Notes: generated by a model from the sequence alone, not told the origin. Shown: positions 26,147 through 34,711, counted from the stretch's first letter. The stretch: DNA of 36,210 nucleotides from Stomatobaculum longum (GCA_905370385.1 CAJPKN010000006.1:1-36210); one strand, 5' to 3'. Numbers and translations: made by a program.

Positions 26147-26878
26147 ATGGCGGGGAAGAAGACGGCGGCCGTTTTGCTTGCGGGTGGGCACGGATCGCGC
26201 ATGCGGAGTAAGACGCCGAAGCAGTTTCTGCTGCTCGCGGGGCATACCGTGCTCTGGCACGCGCTGAAGGCGCTTTCGGAGAGTGAAATCGATGAAATTG
26301 TTTTGGTCACACCGCGGGGAGAAGCGGAAACCCTACTTCGGGAATATCGGGAGGACCAAGGCTTTCACAAATTGATCGCAGCCACAGAGGGCGGCGCGGA
26401 GCGCTGTGACTCGGTCTTCGCGGGACTCACTGCGCTTCGGGAGCGCGGCACGGAGCTGGTTTTTATCCACGATGCCGCGCGCCCCTTTGTTTCGCAGGAA
26501 CTTCTTACGCGGATGCGGGATGCGGGAGAGCGCTACGGCGCGGCCGTTCCGGTGTTGCCGGTAAAGGACACGATTAAGCTCGGAAACGCGGAGGGCTTTG
26601 TCGCGGACACCCCGCCGCGCGCCCTGCTCTTTGCGGCGCAGACCCCGCAGGTCTTTTCCTATGCGGAGATCTGTGCGGCCTATGAGGCCTATGACAGGGC
26701 GAGAAAGGCAGAAGACGCGCGCGCCCTGCTCGCGACCGACGACGCACAGGTCATGGAACGCTTCGGCGCCTGTCCCGTGAAACTGGTGGGGGGCGAAGAA
26801 CGAAATCAGAAGCTCACAACGCCCGAGGATATGGCAAGGGCGAAGCTTTGGCTCAAAAGTCGTGAGATGCGGCACTGA
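26147..26878 (+). CDS. ispD: 2-C-methyl-D-erythritol 4-phosphate cytidylyltransferase
   Basis: Third enzyme of the MEP isoprenoid pathway; joins CTP to methylerythritol phosphate. It has 243 aa. The nucleotide-binding start is AAVLLAGGHGSRMRSKTPKQ, followed by GGAERCDSVFAGL, FIHDAARPFVS, VLPVKDTIK and RALLFAAQTPQVF, all standard for IspD. The C-terminal LVGGEERNQKLTTPEDMA is the expected substrate-binding end. ATG 26147 follows the tsaD stop by one base. It is the last gene of the run and is closed by a strong terminator. Confidence 0.96.
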   Translation: MAGKKTAAVLLAGGHGSRMRSKTPKQFLLLAGHTVLWHALKALSESEIDEIVLVTPRGEAETLLREYREDQGFHKLIAATEGGAERCDSVFAGLTALRERGTELVFIHDAARPFVSQELLTRMRDAGERYGAAVPVLPVKDTIKLGNAEGFVADTPPRALLFAAQTPQVFSYAEICAAYEAYDRARKAEDARALLATDDAQVMERFGACPVKLVGGEERNQKLTTPEDMARAKLWLKSREMRH

Positions 26879-26912
26879 GCCGCTACAGCGTGACATGTGC
26901 AATCATCAAAAG

Positions 26913-26952
26913 AACACCGGCAGCGAAAGAGAACTCGCTGCCGGTGTTTTTG
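26913..26952 (+). terminator. Strong terminator after ispD
   Basis: Thirteen-pair stem AACACCGGCAGCG / CGCTGCCGGTGTT with a ten-base loop, followed by TTTTG. It ends the operon that begins at 20856. Confidence 0.95.
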
Positions 26953-27360
26953 TTCGGGAATAGCGGTGCTCGGTATAGGGAATACGGAGCATGCGAAAGG
27001 GCTGAGGCTTTGCGGGAGCGTAAAAACGGCAAGCTTCTTGGAAGTGCAAAATAAGCTGTGCGGGTGTGGAGACACACAGCAGAACCGTAAGTAAAAATAT
27101 AGTTATAGCCATTAATCGCAGGAAAGAGAAATGAACAAAAACGCTGATAATATCAGCGGATACTGCCGAAATAAAGCGTGAGAAAAGCGAAATGAAGGGT
27201 GCCGAAGCAGAGCCCCGGCGTCCCTGCCTCCGGCGTGACGCCCCGGTTGAATGCCGTGTTGCTTATCGCAGTGGGGGCGTGTTGCATTCGTGTTGCATAT
27301 GTACCCAATTACGGAGGTTTTTCATCTGCTGCGGCAGATATTTCGACACAACGGGGAACA
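26953..27360. other. Non-coding stretch between ispD and tRNA-Ser(UGA)
   Basis: No frame here combines a ribosome site, usual codon use and recognisable protein. It holds a minus-strand terminator-like hairpin at 27137-27158, a GC-rich patch around 27205-27246 and the 9-base direct repeat GTGTTGCAT at 27279-27287 and 27290-27298, with a shorter GTGTTGC at 27256-27262. It lies just downstream of the tRNA 3' end, a common place for integrated elements, but I see no integrase. It may be a worn remnant or hold an unrecognised RNA. Confidence 0.4.
27137..27158 (-). terminator. Minus-strand terminator-like hairpin
   Basis: On the minus strand, CGCTGAT-ATT-ATCAGCG (seven pairs, three-base loop) is followed by TTTTTG. 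No obvious transcript feeds it except readthrough from tRNA-Ser(UGA) or an unknown short RNA. Confidence 0.55.
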
Positions 27361-27361
27361 G

Positions 27362-27406
27362 AAAAAGCACGCATCTAAGCCACCTTTGGCCAATTTGCGT
27401 GCTTTT
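27362..27406 (-). terminator. Terminator of tRNA-Ser(UGA)
   Basis: Inverted repeat AGCACGCA (27366-27373) / TGCGTGCT (27396-27403) with an internal TTGGCCAA, flanked by A5 on the left and T4 on the right. Read on the minus strand it ends in GCTTTTTC just after the tRNA. Confidence 0.8.
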
Positions 27407-27413
27407 GTATTCG

Positions 27414-27499
27414 CGGAGAGGATGGGATTCGAACCCATGTGCCCCGAAGGACTAACGGTTTTCAAGACCGCCTCGTTATGACCGCTCCGACACCTCTCC
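27414..27499 (-). tRNA. tRNA-Ser(UGA)
   Basis: Class II tRNA of 86 bases without an encoded CCA. On the minus strand the acceptor GGAGAGG pairs with CCTCTCC; the anticodon loop CTTGAAA gives anticodon UGA (reads UCA). A long variable arm containing GTCCTTCGGGGCAC and the T arm ATGGGTTCGAATCCCAT are intact. Discriminator is G, as expected for serine. Confidence 0.96.
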
Positions 27500-27514
27500 A
27501 AGTGTAGTGAATGA

Positions 27515-27544
27515 AGTATACATGAAGGCGACAATTCCTGTCAA
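27515..27544 (-). promoter_or_regulatory. Promoter of tRNA-Ser(UGA)
   Basis: On the minus strand, a perfect TTGACA (27544-27539), 18-base spacer and TATACT (27520-27515), 16 bases before the tRNA. It points away from the GH13 promoter in the same gap. Confidence 0.85.
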
Positions 27545-27573
27545 TCCCTCCGATAATTTTGCCGGTATTTTGA

Positions 27574-27602
27574 TTGCGGATAAGGGGCGGCTTCGTTATA
27601 AT
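27574..27602 (+). promoter_or_regulatory. Promoter of the GH13/PTS block
   Basis: TTGCGG at 27574-27579, 17-base spacer and perfect TATAAT at 27597-27602, 26 bases before the GH13 start. I see no clear catabolite (cre) site or antiterminator target. Confidence 0.82.
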
Positions 27603-27628
27603 ATAGACAAAAAATAGGGGGGATTTCC

Positions 27629-29893
27629 ATGGAAGAACGTGCAGGACTTACAAGAGAGTTTGCGGAGCGCTTGGAGAAACGTCTGGACGAGTTAAAGTGG
27701 CTCTATGCGGAACTGTACCATAATGACGAAAATGCCTTTCGGTATTTTCTTTCCATGCTCGAGCGCATGTACGAAGCGCGTCCGGAGGAACTCAAGGCCC
27801 TGGACCGAGAGAGAGAGCAGAGTGCGGGCTGGTATCGCAGCAATGAAGTGCTCGGCATGACGCTGTACACGAATTGCTTCGCCGGAAATCTTCGCGGCGT
27901 GCGGGAAAAACTTCCCTATCTCAAAGAGGCAGGTGTGACTTACATTCACCTCATGCCCCTGCTCGCAAGTCCCAAGGGGCGCTCGGACGGCGGCTATGCG
28001 GTTGCGGACTTTCGTCAGGTAGAGCCGGAGCTCGGCACCATGGAAGACTTCGCGGCACTTGCCTCGGATTGCCATAAAAGCGGCATGAGCGTATGCCTTG
28101 ATTTTGTAATGAACCACACTTCGGAGGATCACGAGTGGGCGAGACGCGCCCGCGCCGGTGAGAAGGAGTTCCAGGATCGCTATTTCTTCTTTGACAACTG
28201 GAATATCCCTAACGACTTTGATCGCACGGTGCCGCAGGTGTTCCCGACGACCGCGCCGGGAAATTTCAGTTGGTGCAATGAAGTCGGAAAGGTGGTTATG
28301 ACCAGTTTCTATCCCTATCAGTGGGATTTGAACTACGCGAACCCGACGGTCTTTAACGACATGACGGAGAACCTCTTCTTTCTCTGCAACCAAGGCGCGG
28401 ATATCATCCGCCTCGATGCGGTTCCTTACATCTGGAAGTCGCTCGGCACGAACTGCCGCAATCTTCCGCAGGTGCACACCATAGTCCGCATCATGCGGAT
28501 GGCGGCGGAAATCGTGTGCCCGGCAACGCAGATTCTCGGCGAAGTGGTCATGGAGCCTTCGAAGGTTGTGCCTTATTTCGGGACGCTCGAAAAGCCGGAG
28601 TGCCATATACTCTACAATGTCACAACCATGGCGACGACCTGGCACACGGTGGCGACCAAGGATGTGCGCCTCTTAAAGCACCAGCTCGGACAGATTTTTG
28701 CGCTGCCGAAACAGTATTTATTCCTCAACTACCTGCGTTGCCACGACGACATCGGCTGGGGCTTGGATTACGGCTTCTTAAAGCAGTTCGGCATAGATGA
28801 AGTGGGGCATAAGCGCTTCTTAAACGACTGCCTCCGCGGTTATTTCTACGGCTCGGATGCAAGAGGAGAGCTTTATAACGACGATCCGCGGCTCGGAGAC
28901 GCAAGACTCTGCGGAACCACGGCCTCCCTCTGCGGCATCGAGGCGGCGGAATACGAGGGCAATGTTTGGAAACTGGACCGCGCGATTCGCCTGCACATCA
29001 TGTTGCACGCCTTTCTCTTCACCCAGTCCGGCGTCCCGGTCATTTATTCCGGGGATGAGATCGGCCAGTTGAACGATTACGGCTACCACAACGATCCCTA
29101 TAAGTGGGACGATTCGCGCTACCTGCACAGAGGCGCCTTCTCCTGGGATGAGGCGGCACTTCGAAAAGATACGGAGAGCCGAGAGGGCAGAATCTTCAAT
29201 GCGCTCCGAAAGCTCGAAAACTTGCGGAGTGCACATCCGGTCTTCCTGACGGCTGCGGATACTTGGATTATCGAGACCTACAACGATCATGTGCTCGGCA
29301 TAGGTCGTTATTATGACGGGGAGAAGCTGGTGGCACTGTTTAACTTCAGCCCTCAGGATGAGACCGCCTGGGTCAATGAGCCGGAAAACCACACGGATCT
29401 CATGACGGGCGAGCCGCGGCGCGCACAGGCAGTCGGCATTCCGGCCTTCGACTTTGCTTGGCTCCTCTGGAGTCGGGAAGAAGAAGAGAAGCGAGAAAAG
29501 GAGGCGGAGGCTGCGGCAAAGGAAGCTGAGAAAGAGCGGAAGACGGCCGAGAAAAAGAAGGTCTCCGGCGCAAAAAAGCCGGAAAAGAATCCGGTCCCGG
29601 AAGCGGAAAAGATGGTTGACAAGGAAGTCGAGGCAAAGAGGGAGACCGAAGAAACAGCTGCAAAGAAGCCGGTCGAGAGAGCGGAAGAAGTGAAAAAGGC
29701 CGAAGAAGAAGCAAGCGAGGCAGCGGCTGAACAGAAGGCGGCCGAAGAAAGAAAAGCGGCCGAAGAAGCGGCGCGTAAGACGGTCGAAGCCGTGATGAAG
29801 GCGGAGGATGCAGCAAAGAAGGCCGGAAAAGCCGCACAGCTGAAACGGGCGACAAGCGGCACCCAGGGAAAGAAAAAGGGTACAAAGAAATGA
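27629..29893 (+). CDS. Amylosucrase-like GH13 enzyme with Lys/Glu/Ala-rich C-terminal tail
   Basis: Glycoside hydrolase family 13 protein, 754 aa, start ATG 27629 with AGGGGGGA just upstream. There is no signal peptide, so it is cytosolic. Residues ~1-90 are the helical N-terminal domain of amylosucrases; the barrel carries YGxxLMPLL-type strands, DFVMNHTS, nucleophile Asp263 (IIRLDAVPYIW), acid/base Glu305 (ILGEVVM) and His372-Asp373 in RCHDDIGWG, a motif diagnostic for the amylosucrase/sucrose hydrolase branch. The catalytic part ends near residue 615; the last ~138 residues are low-complexity, alternating Lys/Glu/Ala runs, probably a long helix. Expected chemistry is transfer or release of glucose from sucrose. 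A HAD phosphatase overlaps its stop and a sucrose-type PTS follows. Exact substrate is inferred. Confidence 0.88.
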   Translation: MEERAGLTREFAERLEKRLDELKWLYAELYHNDENAFRYFLSMLERMYEARPEELKALDREREQSAGWYRSNEVLGMTLYTNCFAGNLRGVREKLPYLKEAGVTYIHLMPLLASPKGRSDGGYAVADFRQVEPELGTMEDFAALASDCHKSGMSVCLDFVMNHTSEDHEWARRARAGEKEFQDRYFFFDNWNIPNDFDRTVPQVFPTTAPGNFSWCNEVGKVVMTSFYPYQWDLNYANPTVFNDMTENLFFLCNQGADIIRLDAVPYIWKSLGTNCRNLPQVHTIVRIMRMAAEIVCPATQILGEVVMEPSKVVPYFGTLEKPECHILYNVTTMATTWHTVATKDVRLLKHQLGQIFALPKQYLFLNYLRCHDDIGWGLDYGFLKQFGIDEVGHKRFLNDCLRGYFYGSDARGELYNDDPRLGDARLCGTTASLCGIEAAEYEGNVWKLDRAIRLHIMLHAFLFTQSGVPVIYSGDEIGQLNDYGYHNDPYKWDDSRYLHRGAFSWDEAALRKDTESREGRIFNALRKLENLRSAHPVFLTAADTWIIETYNDHVLGIGRYYDGEKLVALFNFSPQDETAWVNEPENHTDLMTGEPRRAQAVGIPAFDFAWLLWSREEEEKREKEAEAAAKEAEKERKTAEKKKVSGAKKPEKNPVPEAEKMVDKEVEAKRETEETAAKKPVERAEEVKKAEEEASEAAAEQKAAEERKAAEEAARKTVEAVMKAEDAAKKAGKAAQLKRATSGTQGKKKGTKK
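29470..29890 (+). repeat. Low-complexity Lys/Glu/Ala coding tract
   Basis: Purine-rich A/G DNA encoding the charged tail of the GH13 protein (residues ~615-754), with repeated AEE, KKAEEE and KAAEE-like steps. There are few aromatic residues and no Cys. It resembles TolA- or histone-H1-like tails in composition. Confidence 0.8.
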
Positions 29894-30711
29894 GCAAGCT
29901 TATTTTTCTGGACATTGACGGAACCCTGACAGAGGCGGGTACCAACACGCCCCCGGATTCCGCGGTGCGCGCCATGGAACAGGCGCGGAAAAAGGGGCAC
30001 AAGCTTTTTCTTTGCACCGGCAGAAATCCGGATATGCTAAGCCCCCTGCTCAGCTATCCCTTTGACGGCATGGTGGCGAGTTCGGGCGGCTATGTCAAAG
30101 TCGGCGACAAGGTCCTCTACGACCATCCGATTCCGGCGGAGACCTTAAAACTCGCCTTGGACACCCTGCACCGAAACGGTGTTTTTTGTACAATCGAGGG
30201 CACGGAGGGCTCCTTCGGCGATGCCGATTTGAAGGATTTTCTGGACAACACGGAGGGCGGAAATTCAGAGATTGAGCGCTGGCGCAAAGCCCTGTCCGCA
30301 AGTCTCGGCATACGGCCCATGTCCGAGTATGCGGGCGAGGAAATTCACAAAATTGTTATTATGGCGCGGGAGGCGGCGCAGCTTTCGGAATGCAAGCAGT
30401 TGCTCGAAAAAGACTTTCACTTTGTCATTCAGGATGTGCCGGCCCACGGTTGCGTGAACGGCGAAATCGTGAGCCACGATTTTGACAAGGGCAAGGGTGT
30501 TCGCCGTATCGTCGACTATTTCGGCGCGGATATCGCGGATACCATAGGCTTCGGTGACAGCATGAACGACCTCGAGATGATGGAGACTGTCGGGTATGCG
30601 GTCTGCATGGAGAACGGTTCTCCGGCGCTCAAAGAGCGCGCCGACTGGGTCTGCCCGGCGGTCACGGAAGACGGGATTTATATCGCGTTCGAAAAACTCG
30701 GACTCCTGTAA
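29890..30711 (+). CDS. Cof-type HAD phosphatase
   Basis: HAD-superfamily hydrolase of 273 aa, cytosolic. Motif I is FLDIDGTLTEAG (Asp8, Asp10), motif II is LCTGRNPDM, the large Cof/type IIB cap lies in the middle (~80-190), a Lys in DKGKGVRR serves motif III and GFGDSMNDLEMM is motif IV. Its ATG overlaps the GH13 stop (ATGA). Members dephosphorylate sugar phosphates or flavin/pyridoxal precursors; given the neighbours I favour a sugar phosphate, but sequence alone does not decide. Confidence 0.92.
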   Translation: MSKLIFLDIDGTLTEAGTNTPPDSAVRAMEQARKKGHKLFLCTGRNPDMLSPLLSYPFDGMVASSGGYVKVGDKVLYDHPIPAETLKLALDTLHRNGVFCTIEGTEGSFGDADLKDFLDNTEGGNSEIERWRKALSASLGIRPMSEYAGEEIHKIVIMAREAAQLSECKQLLEKDFHFVIQDVPAHGCVNGEIVSHDFDKGKGVRRIVDYFGADIADTIGFGDSMNDLEMMETVGYAVCMENGSPALKERADWVCPAVTEDGIYIAFEKLGLL

Positions 30712-30792
30712 TCACAAAGTTTACCGCCGGACGGCGGAAGCGGATGCAAAGGTCCCGTGAAAGACGGGGTGCTTCGGAAAGGGGTTGGATTT

Positions 30793-32667
30793 ATGGCACT
30801 GGATTACAGGAAGTGCGCGCAGGAAATCGTCGACCACATCGGTGGGCGTGAGAATGTCGCACAGGCCGCGCACTGCGCGACGAGACTCAGGCTGGTGATC
30901 AAGGACAACAGCAAGGTCGACAAGAACTACCTCGACAATGTGGAGGGCGTCAAGGGGATGTTTGAGTCGAACGGACAGCTGCAGCTCATCATCGGCACCG
31001 GAACGGTCAACAAGGTGTATGAGGAGTTTCTGAACATCACCGGCATGACGGCGGCCACGAAGGACGATGTCAAAGCGGCCGCGGCGGCGCAACAGCCGCT
31101 TTGGAAAAGGCTGTTAAAGCCGATCGGCGATGTCTTCGTCCCGATTCTGCCGGCAATTGTCGCATCGGGTCTTATGATGGGACTTGTGGAGGCCCTCGCG
31201 AAGATTCCGGGACTCGGCTTTGCGGGTTCCGACTGGTTTGCCTTCCTCGACATGGTCGCGAATACGGCCTTTGCCTATTTGCCGGTTATTGTTGCAATCT
31301 CGGCGGCGCGTGTGTTCGGCGGCAACATCTTCCTCGGCGCAGTTGTGGGTCTCTTGATGATTCACTCTTCGCTGACGAACGGCTGGAATGCGGCAAACGG
31401 TTACGAGGTCTGGTACCTCTTCGGAAAGATACAGATTTTCCCGAACTATGCCCTCGGACAGATTAACCAGCTCGGCTATCAGGGTCACGTGATTCCGGTC
31501 ATCTTGTCGGTCTTCTGTATGAGTAAGATCGAGAAGTGGTTCCACGATCATGTGCCGGAGATGCTGGATCTCTTCATCACCCCGCTCTGCACGGTGATGA
31601 GCACGGCGCTGCTCACCTTCATGATCATCGGTCCGATTTTCTCGGGTCTTGAGACCATGGTATTAAACGGCGCGGAACTCTTGGTGCACAATCCGCTCGG
31701 CGCTATGATTATGGGGGCCATCTACCCGGCGACCGTCGTCATGGGTCTGCACCACATGTACAATGTCATTGAGGCGGGCATGCTCGGTTCCGTGGGCTTA
31801 AACACCTGGATGCCGATTGCAAGTGCGGCAAACTTCGCACAGTTCGGTGCCTGCCTCGCGGTCGGCATCAAGGCGAGAAGTCAGAAGACCAAGAGCATCG
31901 CGGTGCCCTCGGCGCTCTCCGCTTCTCTCGGCATCACCGAACCGGCAATCTTCGGTGTCAACATGCGCTTCTATAAGCCCTTCCTCGCCGGCATGGTCGG
32001 CGGCGCAATCGGTGCGCTTTTCGGCGCGCTGATGGGACTCGGCGCGACGGCTTACGGCGTGACCGGTCTCCCGGGTTATCTCACCGTCAACAATCCGCTG
32101 CTCTACACGGTTCTGCTCGCAATTTCCGGCGGCATTGCGTTCGCGGCGTCCTGGGTCCTGTTTAAGGAAGAGAACACTGAGGCACCGGCAGCTGCGGAAG
32201 AGAAGAAGGAAACACCCGCAAAAGAAGAGAACTTTGTCGGCGAAGTTGTGATTCGCTGCGAGGCGGGCACGATTGCGGCACCGGTCAAGGGTCAGGTTGT
32301 GAAGCAGGAGGATATTCCGGACGAGACCTTTGCCCAGGGCATACTCGGTGCGGGCCTCGGCATTCAGCCGGAGGAAGGCGTGGTCTATGCGCCCTTTGAC
32401 GGCACGATTTCTTCGGTTGCGGAATCGAAGCATGCAATCGGTATCAGCGGTGCGGGCGATATGGAGCTGTTGATTCATGTCGGCATCGACACAGTGGCAA
32501 TGAATGGAGACGGTTTCGAGCCGTTGATCTCCGAGGGCGACAGCGTGAAGCTGGGTCAGCCGATACTCCGCTTCTCCAGAGAGAAGATCAAGGCAGCGGG
32601 GCATCCGGATCTGGTCGTGGTGCTGCTCACCAACTCGGACGATTACACGAGCGTAGAAATCAGTTGA
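30793..32667 (+). CDS. Sucrose-type PTS permease, fused IIBCA
   Basis: Phosphotransferase-system transporter of 624 aa; ATG 30793 with AAAGGGG upstream. Domain IIB (1-~85) has phosphorylated Cys28 in AAHCATRLRL. Domain IIC (~110-455) holds about ten spans, with GLHHMYNVIEAGML and the ALSASLGITEPAIFGV motif of the glucose superfamily. An Ala/Glu/Lys linker (~460-485) leads to IIA (~490-624) with His562 in LLIHVGIDTV. The IIB and IIC parts look closest to ScrA-type sucrose or related trehalose/beta-glucoside permeases; the specificity is inferred and supported by the amylosucrase-like gene upstream. The 81-base gap to the HAD gene has a small GC hairpin but no clear terminator. Confidence 0.9.
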   Translation: MALDYRKCAQEIVDHIGGRENVAQAAHCATRLRLVIKDNSKVDKNYLDNVEGVKGMFESNGQLQLIIGTGTVNKVYEEFLNITGMTAATKDDVKAAAAAQQPLWKRLLKPIGDVFVPILPAIVASGLMMGLVEALAKIPGLGFAGSDWFAFLDMVANTAFAYLPVIVAISAARVFGGNIFLGAVVGLLMIHSSLTNGWNAANGYEVWYLFGKIQIFPNYALGQINQLGYQGHVIPVILSVFCMSKIEKWFHDHVPEMLDLFITPLCTVMSTALLTFMIIGPIFSGLETMVLNGAELLVHNPLGAMIMGAIYPATVVMGLHHMYNVIEAGMLGSVGLNTWMPIASAANFAQFGACLAVGIKARSQKTKSIAVPSALSASLGITEPAIFGVNMRFYKPFLAGMVGGAIGALFGALMGLGATAYGVTGLPGYLTVNNPLLYTVLLAISGGIAFAASWVLFKEENTEAPAAAEEKKETPAKEENFVGEVVIRCEAGTIAAPVKGQVVKQEDIPDETFAQGILGAGLGIQPEEGVVYAPFDGTISSVAESKHAIGISGAGDMELLIHVGIDTVAMNGDGFEPLISEGDSVKLGQPILRFSREKIKAAGHPDLVVVLLTNSDDYTSVEIS

Positions 32668-32705
32668 CAGAATAACCAGAGTAAGCGAGAGAAGGAGAAA
32701 ACATC

Positions 32706-32963
32706 ATGAAAGAATTTACCTACACCATTACCGACCCGAATGGCATCCACGCTCGTCCGGCAGGCCTCTTGGTCAAGCAGCTCAAGGCTTATAAGAGTAC
32801 CGTCACCATCTTTAAGGGCGATAAGAACGTCGACATGAAGAAACTGCTCGCACTCATGGGACTCGGCGTCAAGCAGGGCGATCTTGTGACCGTCCGGGTT
32901 GAGGGGGATGATGAGGAAGCCTGCGCTGCAGAGCTTGAGAAGTTCCTGAAGGAGACGTTCTGA
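32706..32963 (+). CDS. ptsH: Phosphocarrier protein HPr
   Basis: Carries phosphate from enzyme I to IIA domains; 85 aa, standard size. ATG 32706 follows GAAGGAG at 32691-32697. Active-site His15 is in NGIHARPAGLLV. In the region around residue 46, where Bacillus-type HPr has the regulatory Ser46, this protein reads DMKKLLALMGLG with Lys46, so phosphorylation by HPr kinase at that site is impossible. The gene lies 38 bases after the permease and 16 before ptsI. Confidence 0.96.
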   Translation: MKEFTYTITDPNGIHARPAGLLVKQLKAYKSTVTIFKGDKNVDMKKLLALMGLGVKQGDLVTVRVEGDDEEACAAELEKFLKETF

Positions 32964-32979
32964 GTCGAGGAGGCAAGGC

Positions 32980-34659
32980 ATGCAGGTAGCTACCGGCAAG
33001 AGCGTTTTAAACGGGATTGCCATCGGAAAAATTGTAATTTATAAGGCGCCGAAGCTCGAAATCAGCGACAGACTGATTGAGGATGTCGAGTCCGAACTGA
33101 AGCGTTTCGACGACGCCAGAGAGCGCGCCATCGAACAGCAGAATGCGCTCTACGAAAAGGCGCTGGTCGATGCCGGTGAGGACAGCGCGGAGGTGTTCTC
33201 CGTCCATGCGATGATGCTTGAGGACGACGATCTTCTGGATGCGACCAACGAAATCATCAAGACGCAGAAGCACACGGCGGAGTATGCGGTCAAGGTGGCC
33301 TTCGACAATCAGGCCAAGGTTTTTGCGGAAATGGATGATCCGTACATGCGGGAGAGGGCGGCGGATATCTACGACATCGAGCAGGCGGTGCTGAACTATC
33401 TTTTCGGCATCAATGCGGATGCGCTGCAGGGTACGGAGCCCTGTATTCTGGCAGCCAGGGACCTTACACCCTCCGAGACCGTGCGCCTCGATAAGTCGCT
33501 TCTCCTCGGCATCATCACCAAAGAGGGATCGCTCAACAGTCACACAGCGATACTTGCGCGTTCCATGGGCATTCCGGCCCTGGTGCAGTGCAAGGACGTG
33601 GACGAAGACTGGGACGGACGGGAAGCCATCATCGACGGCTATAATTCCTGCGCCTATATCGGGCCGACCGAGGATCTTGCGAAGTCGCTTCGGAAGCGCA
33701 AGGAGAAAGACGCAAAGCAAAAGGCGCTCTTACAGGAGTTAAAGGGAAAGAGCAATACGACCATAGACGGCAAGACCATTCAGGTCTATGCGAACATCGG
33801 CGGCCCCTCCGACATCGGCCTCGTGCAGCAGAACGATGCGGGGGGCGTGGGCCTCTTCCGCTCGGAGTTTGTCTACCTCAATTCGAGAGACTATCCGAGT
33901 GAGGAGGAGCAGTTTAATGCCTATCGTCTGGCGGTCGAGACGCTTGCGCCGAAGCAGGTCATCATCCGTACCTGCGACATCGGTGCGGACAAGCAGGTTG
34001 AGTACATGAACATGGCGAAGGAGGAGAATCCGGCCATGGGTGTGCGCGCAATCCGCATTTGCCTGACCCGGAAGGACTTCTTTAAGACCCAGCTGAGAGC
34101 ACTGCTCCGTGCATCTGCCTACGGCAACCTCGGAATCATGTTCCCGATGATTATTTCGATGCGGGAGCTCAGAGAGTGCAAGGAGTTGCTCGCGGAGTGT
34201 GCGGAAGAACTGAAGAAGCAGGGCGTGAAGCTTGGCAATTACGCGGTCGGTATCATGGTTGAGACACCGGCGGCTGTTCTGATTGCCGATGAGCTCGCGG
34301 CGGAATGCGATTTCTTCTCGATCGGAACCAACGACCTCACACAGTATACGCTGGCCATCGATCGGCAGAACGCAGGCCTGGATCCCTTCCTCGCAAAGCA
34401 TCATCCGGCCGTGCTTCGGCAGATTAAGATGACCATTGATGCGGGTCACCGTCAGGGCATCTGGGTCGGTATCTGCGGGGAACTCGGCGCCGATCTCGCG
34501 CTCACGGAGACCTTTCTCCGCATGGGCGTTGACGAACTCTCGGTAAACCCGGTATCCGTCCTGCCGCTCCGGAAGATTATTCGCGGCATCGACCTTCGGA
34601 AGGAACCGGGCGCGGGTCTAACGGATGAGACGGAAGCAGTGGGTACGACAACGGATTAA
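32980..34659 (+). CDS. ptsI: PTS enzyme I
   Basis: Phosphoenolpyruvate-protein phosphotransferase, 559 aa, starting PTS phosphate flow. ATG 32980 follows GAGGAGG at 32967-32973. The phosphorylated His188 lies in GSLNSHTAILARSMGIPAL; the PEP-binding barrel shows GLFRSEFVYLN, the magnesium site NDLTQYTLAIDRQN and the C-terminal GICGELGAD with its catalytic Cys. Having the general ptsHI genes in one run with a single sugar permease is less usual than a stand-alone ptsHI operon and suggests they may be co-expressed with it. A terminator follows. Confidence 0.97.
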   Translation: MQVATGKSVLNGIAIGKIVIYKAPKLEISDRLIEDVESELKRFDDARERAIEQQNALYEKALVDAGEDSAEVFSVHAMMLEDDDLLDATNEIIKTQKHTAEYAVKVAFDNQAKVFAEMDDPYMRERAADIYDIEQAVLNYLFGINADALQGTEPCILAARDLTPSETVRLDKSLLLGIITKEGSLNSHTAILARSMGIPALVQCKDVDEDWDGREAIIDGYNSCAYIGPTEDLAKSLRKRKEKDAKQKALLQELKGKSNTTIDGKTIQVYANIGGPSDIGLVQQNDAGGVGLFRSEFVYLNSRDYPSEEEQFNAYRLAVETLAPKQVIIRTCDIGADKQVEYMNMAKEENPAMGVRAIRICLTRKDFFKTQLRALLRASAYGNLGIMFPMIISMRELRECKELLAECAEELKKQGVKLGNYAVGIMVETPAAVLIADELAAECDFFSIGTNDLTQYTLAIDRQNAGLDPFLAKHHPAVLRQIKMTIDAGHRQGIWVGICGELGADLALTETFLRMGVDELSVNPVSVLPLRKIIRGIDLRKEPGAGLTDETEAVGTTTD

Positions 34660-34711
34660 AGCGGGTTAAGCTCTGAAAGCAGAAACACGGAAATACAGAA
34701 GAAAAGAGAGT

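Noticed and set aside
26906..27112. Minus-strand frame of 68 codons with a signal-like hydrophobic start
   Set aside because: No ribosome site, it runs into the ispD terminator stem and the sequence after the hydrophobic part looks random.
27192..27481. Short plus-strand frames overlapping tRNA-Ser(UGA)
   Set aside because: They read through the antisense of a clear tRNA and its terminator; translations like MGFEPMCPEGL are the classic artefact of tRNA-Ser.
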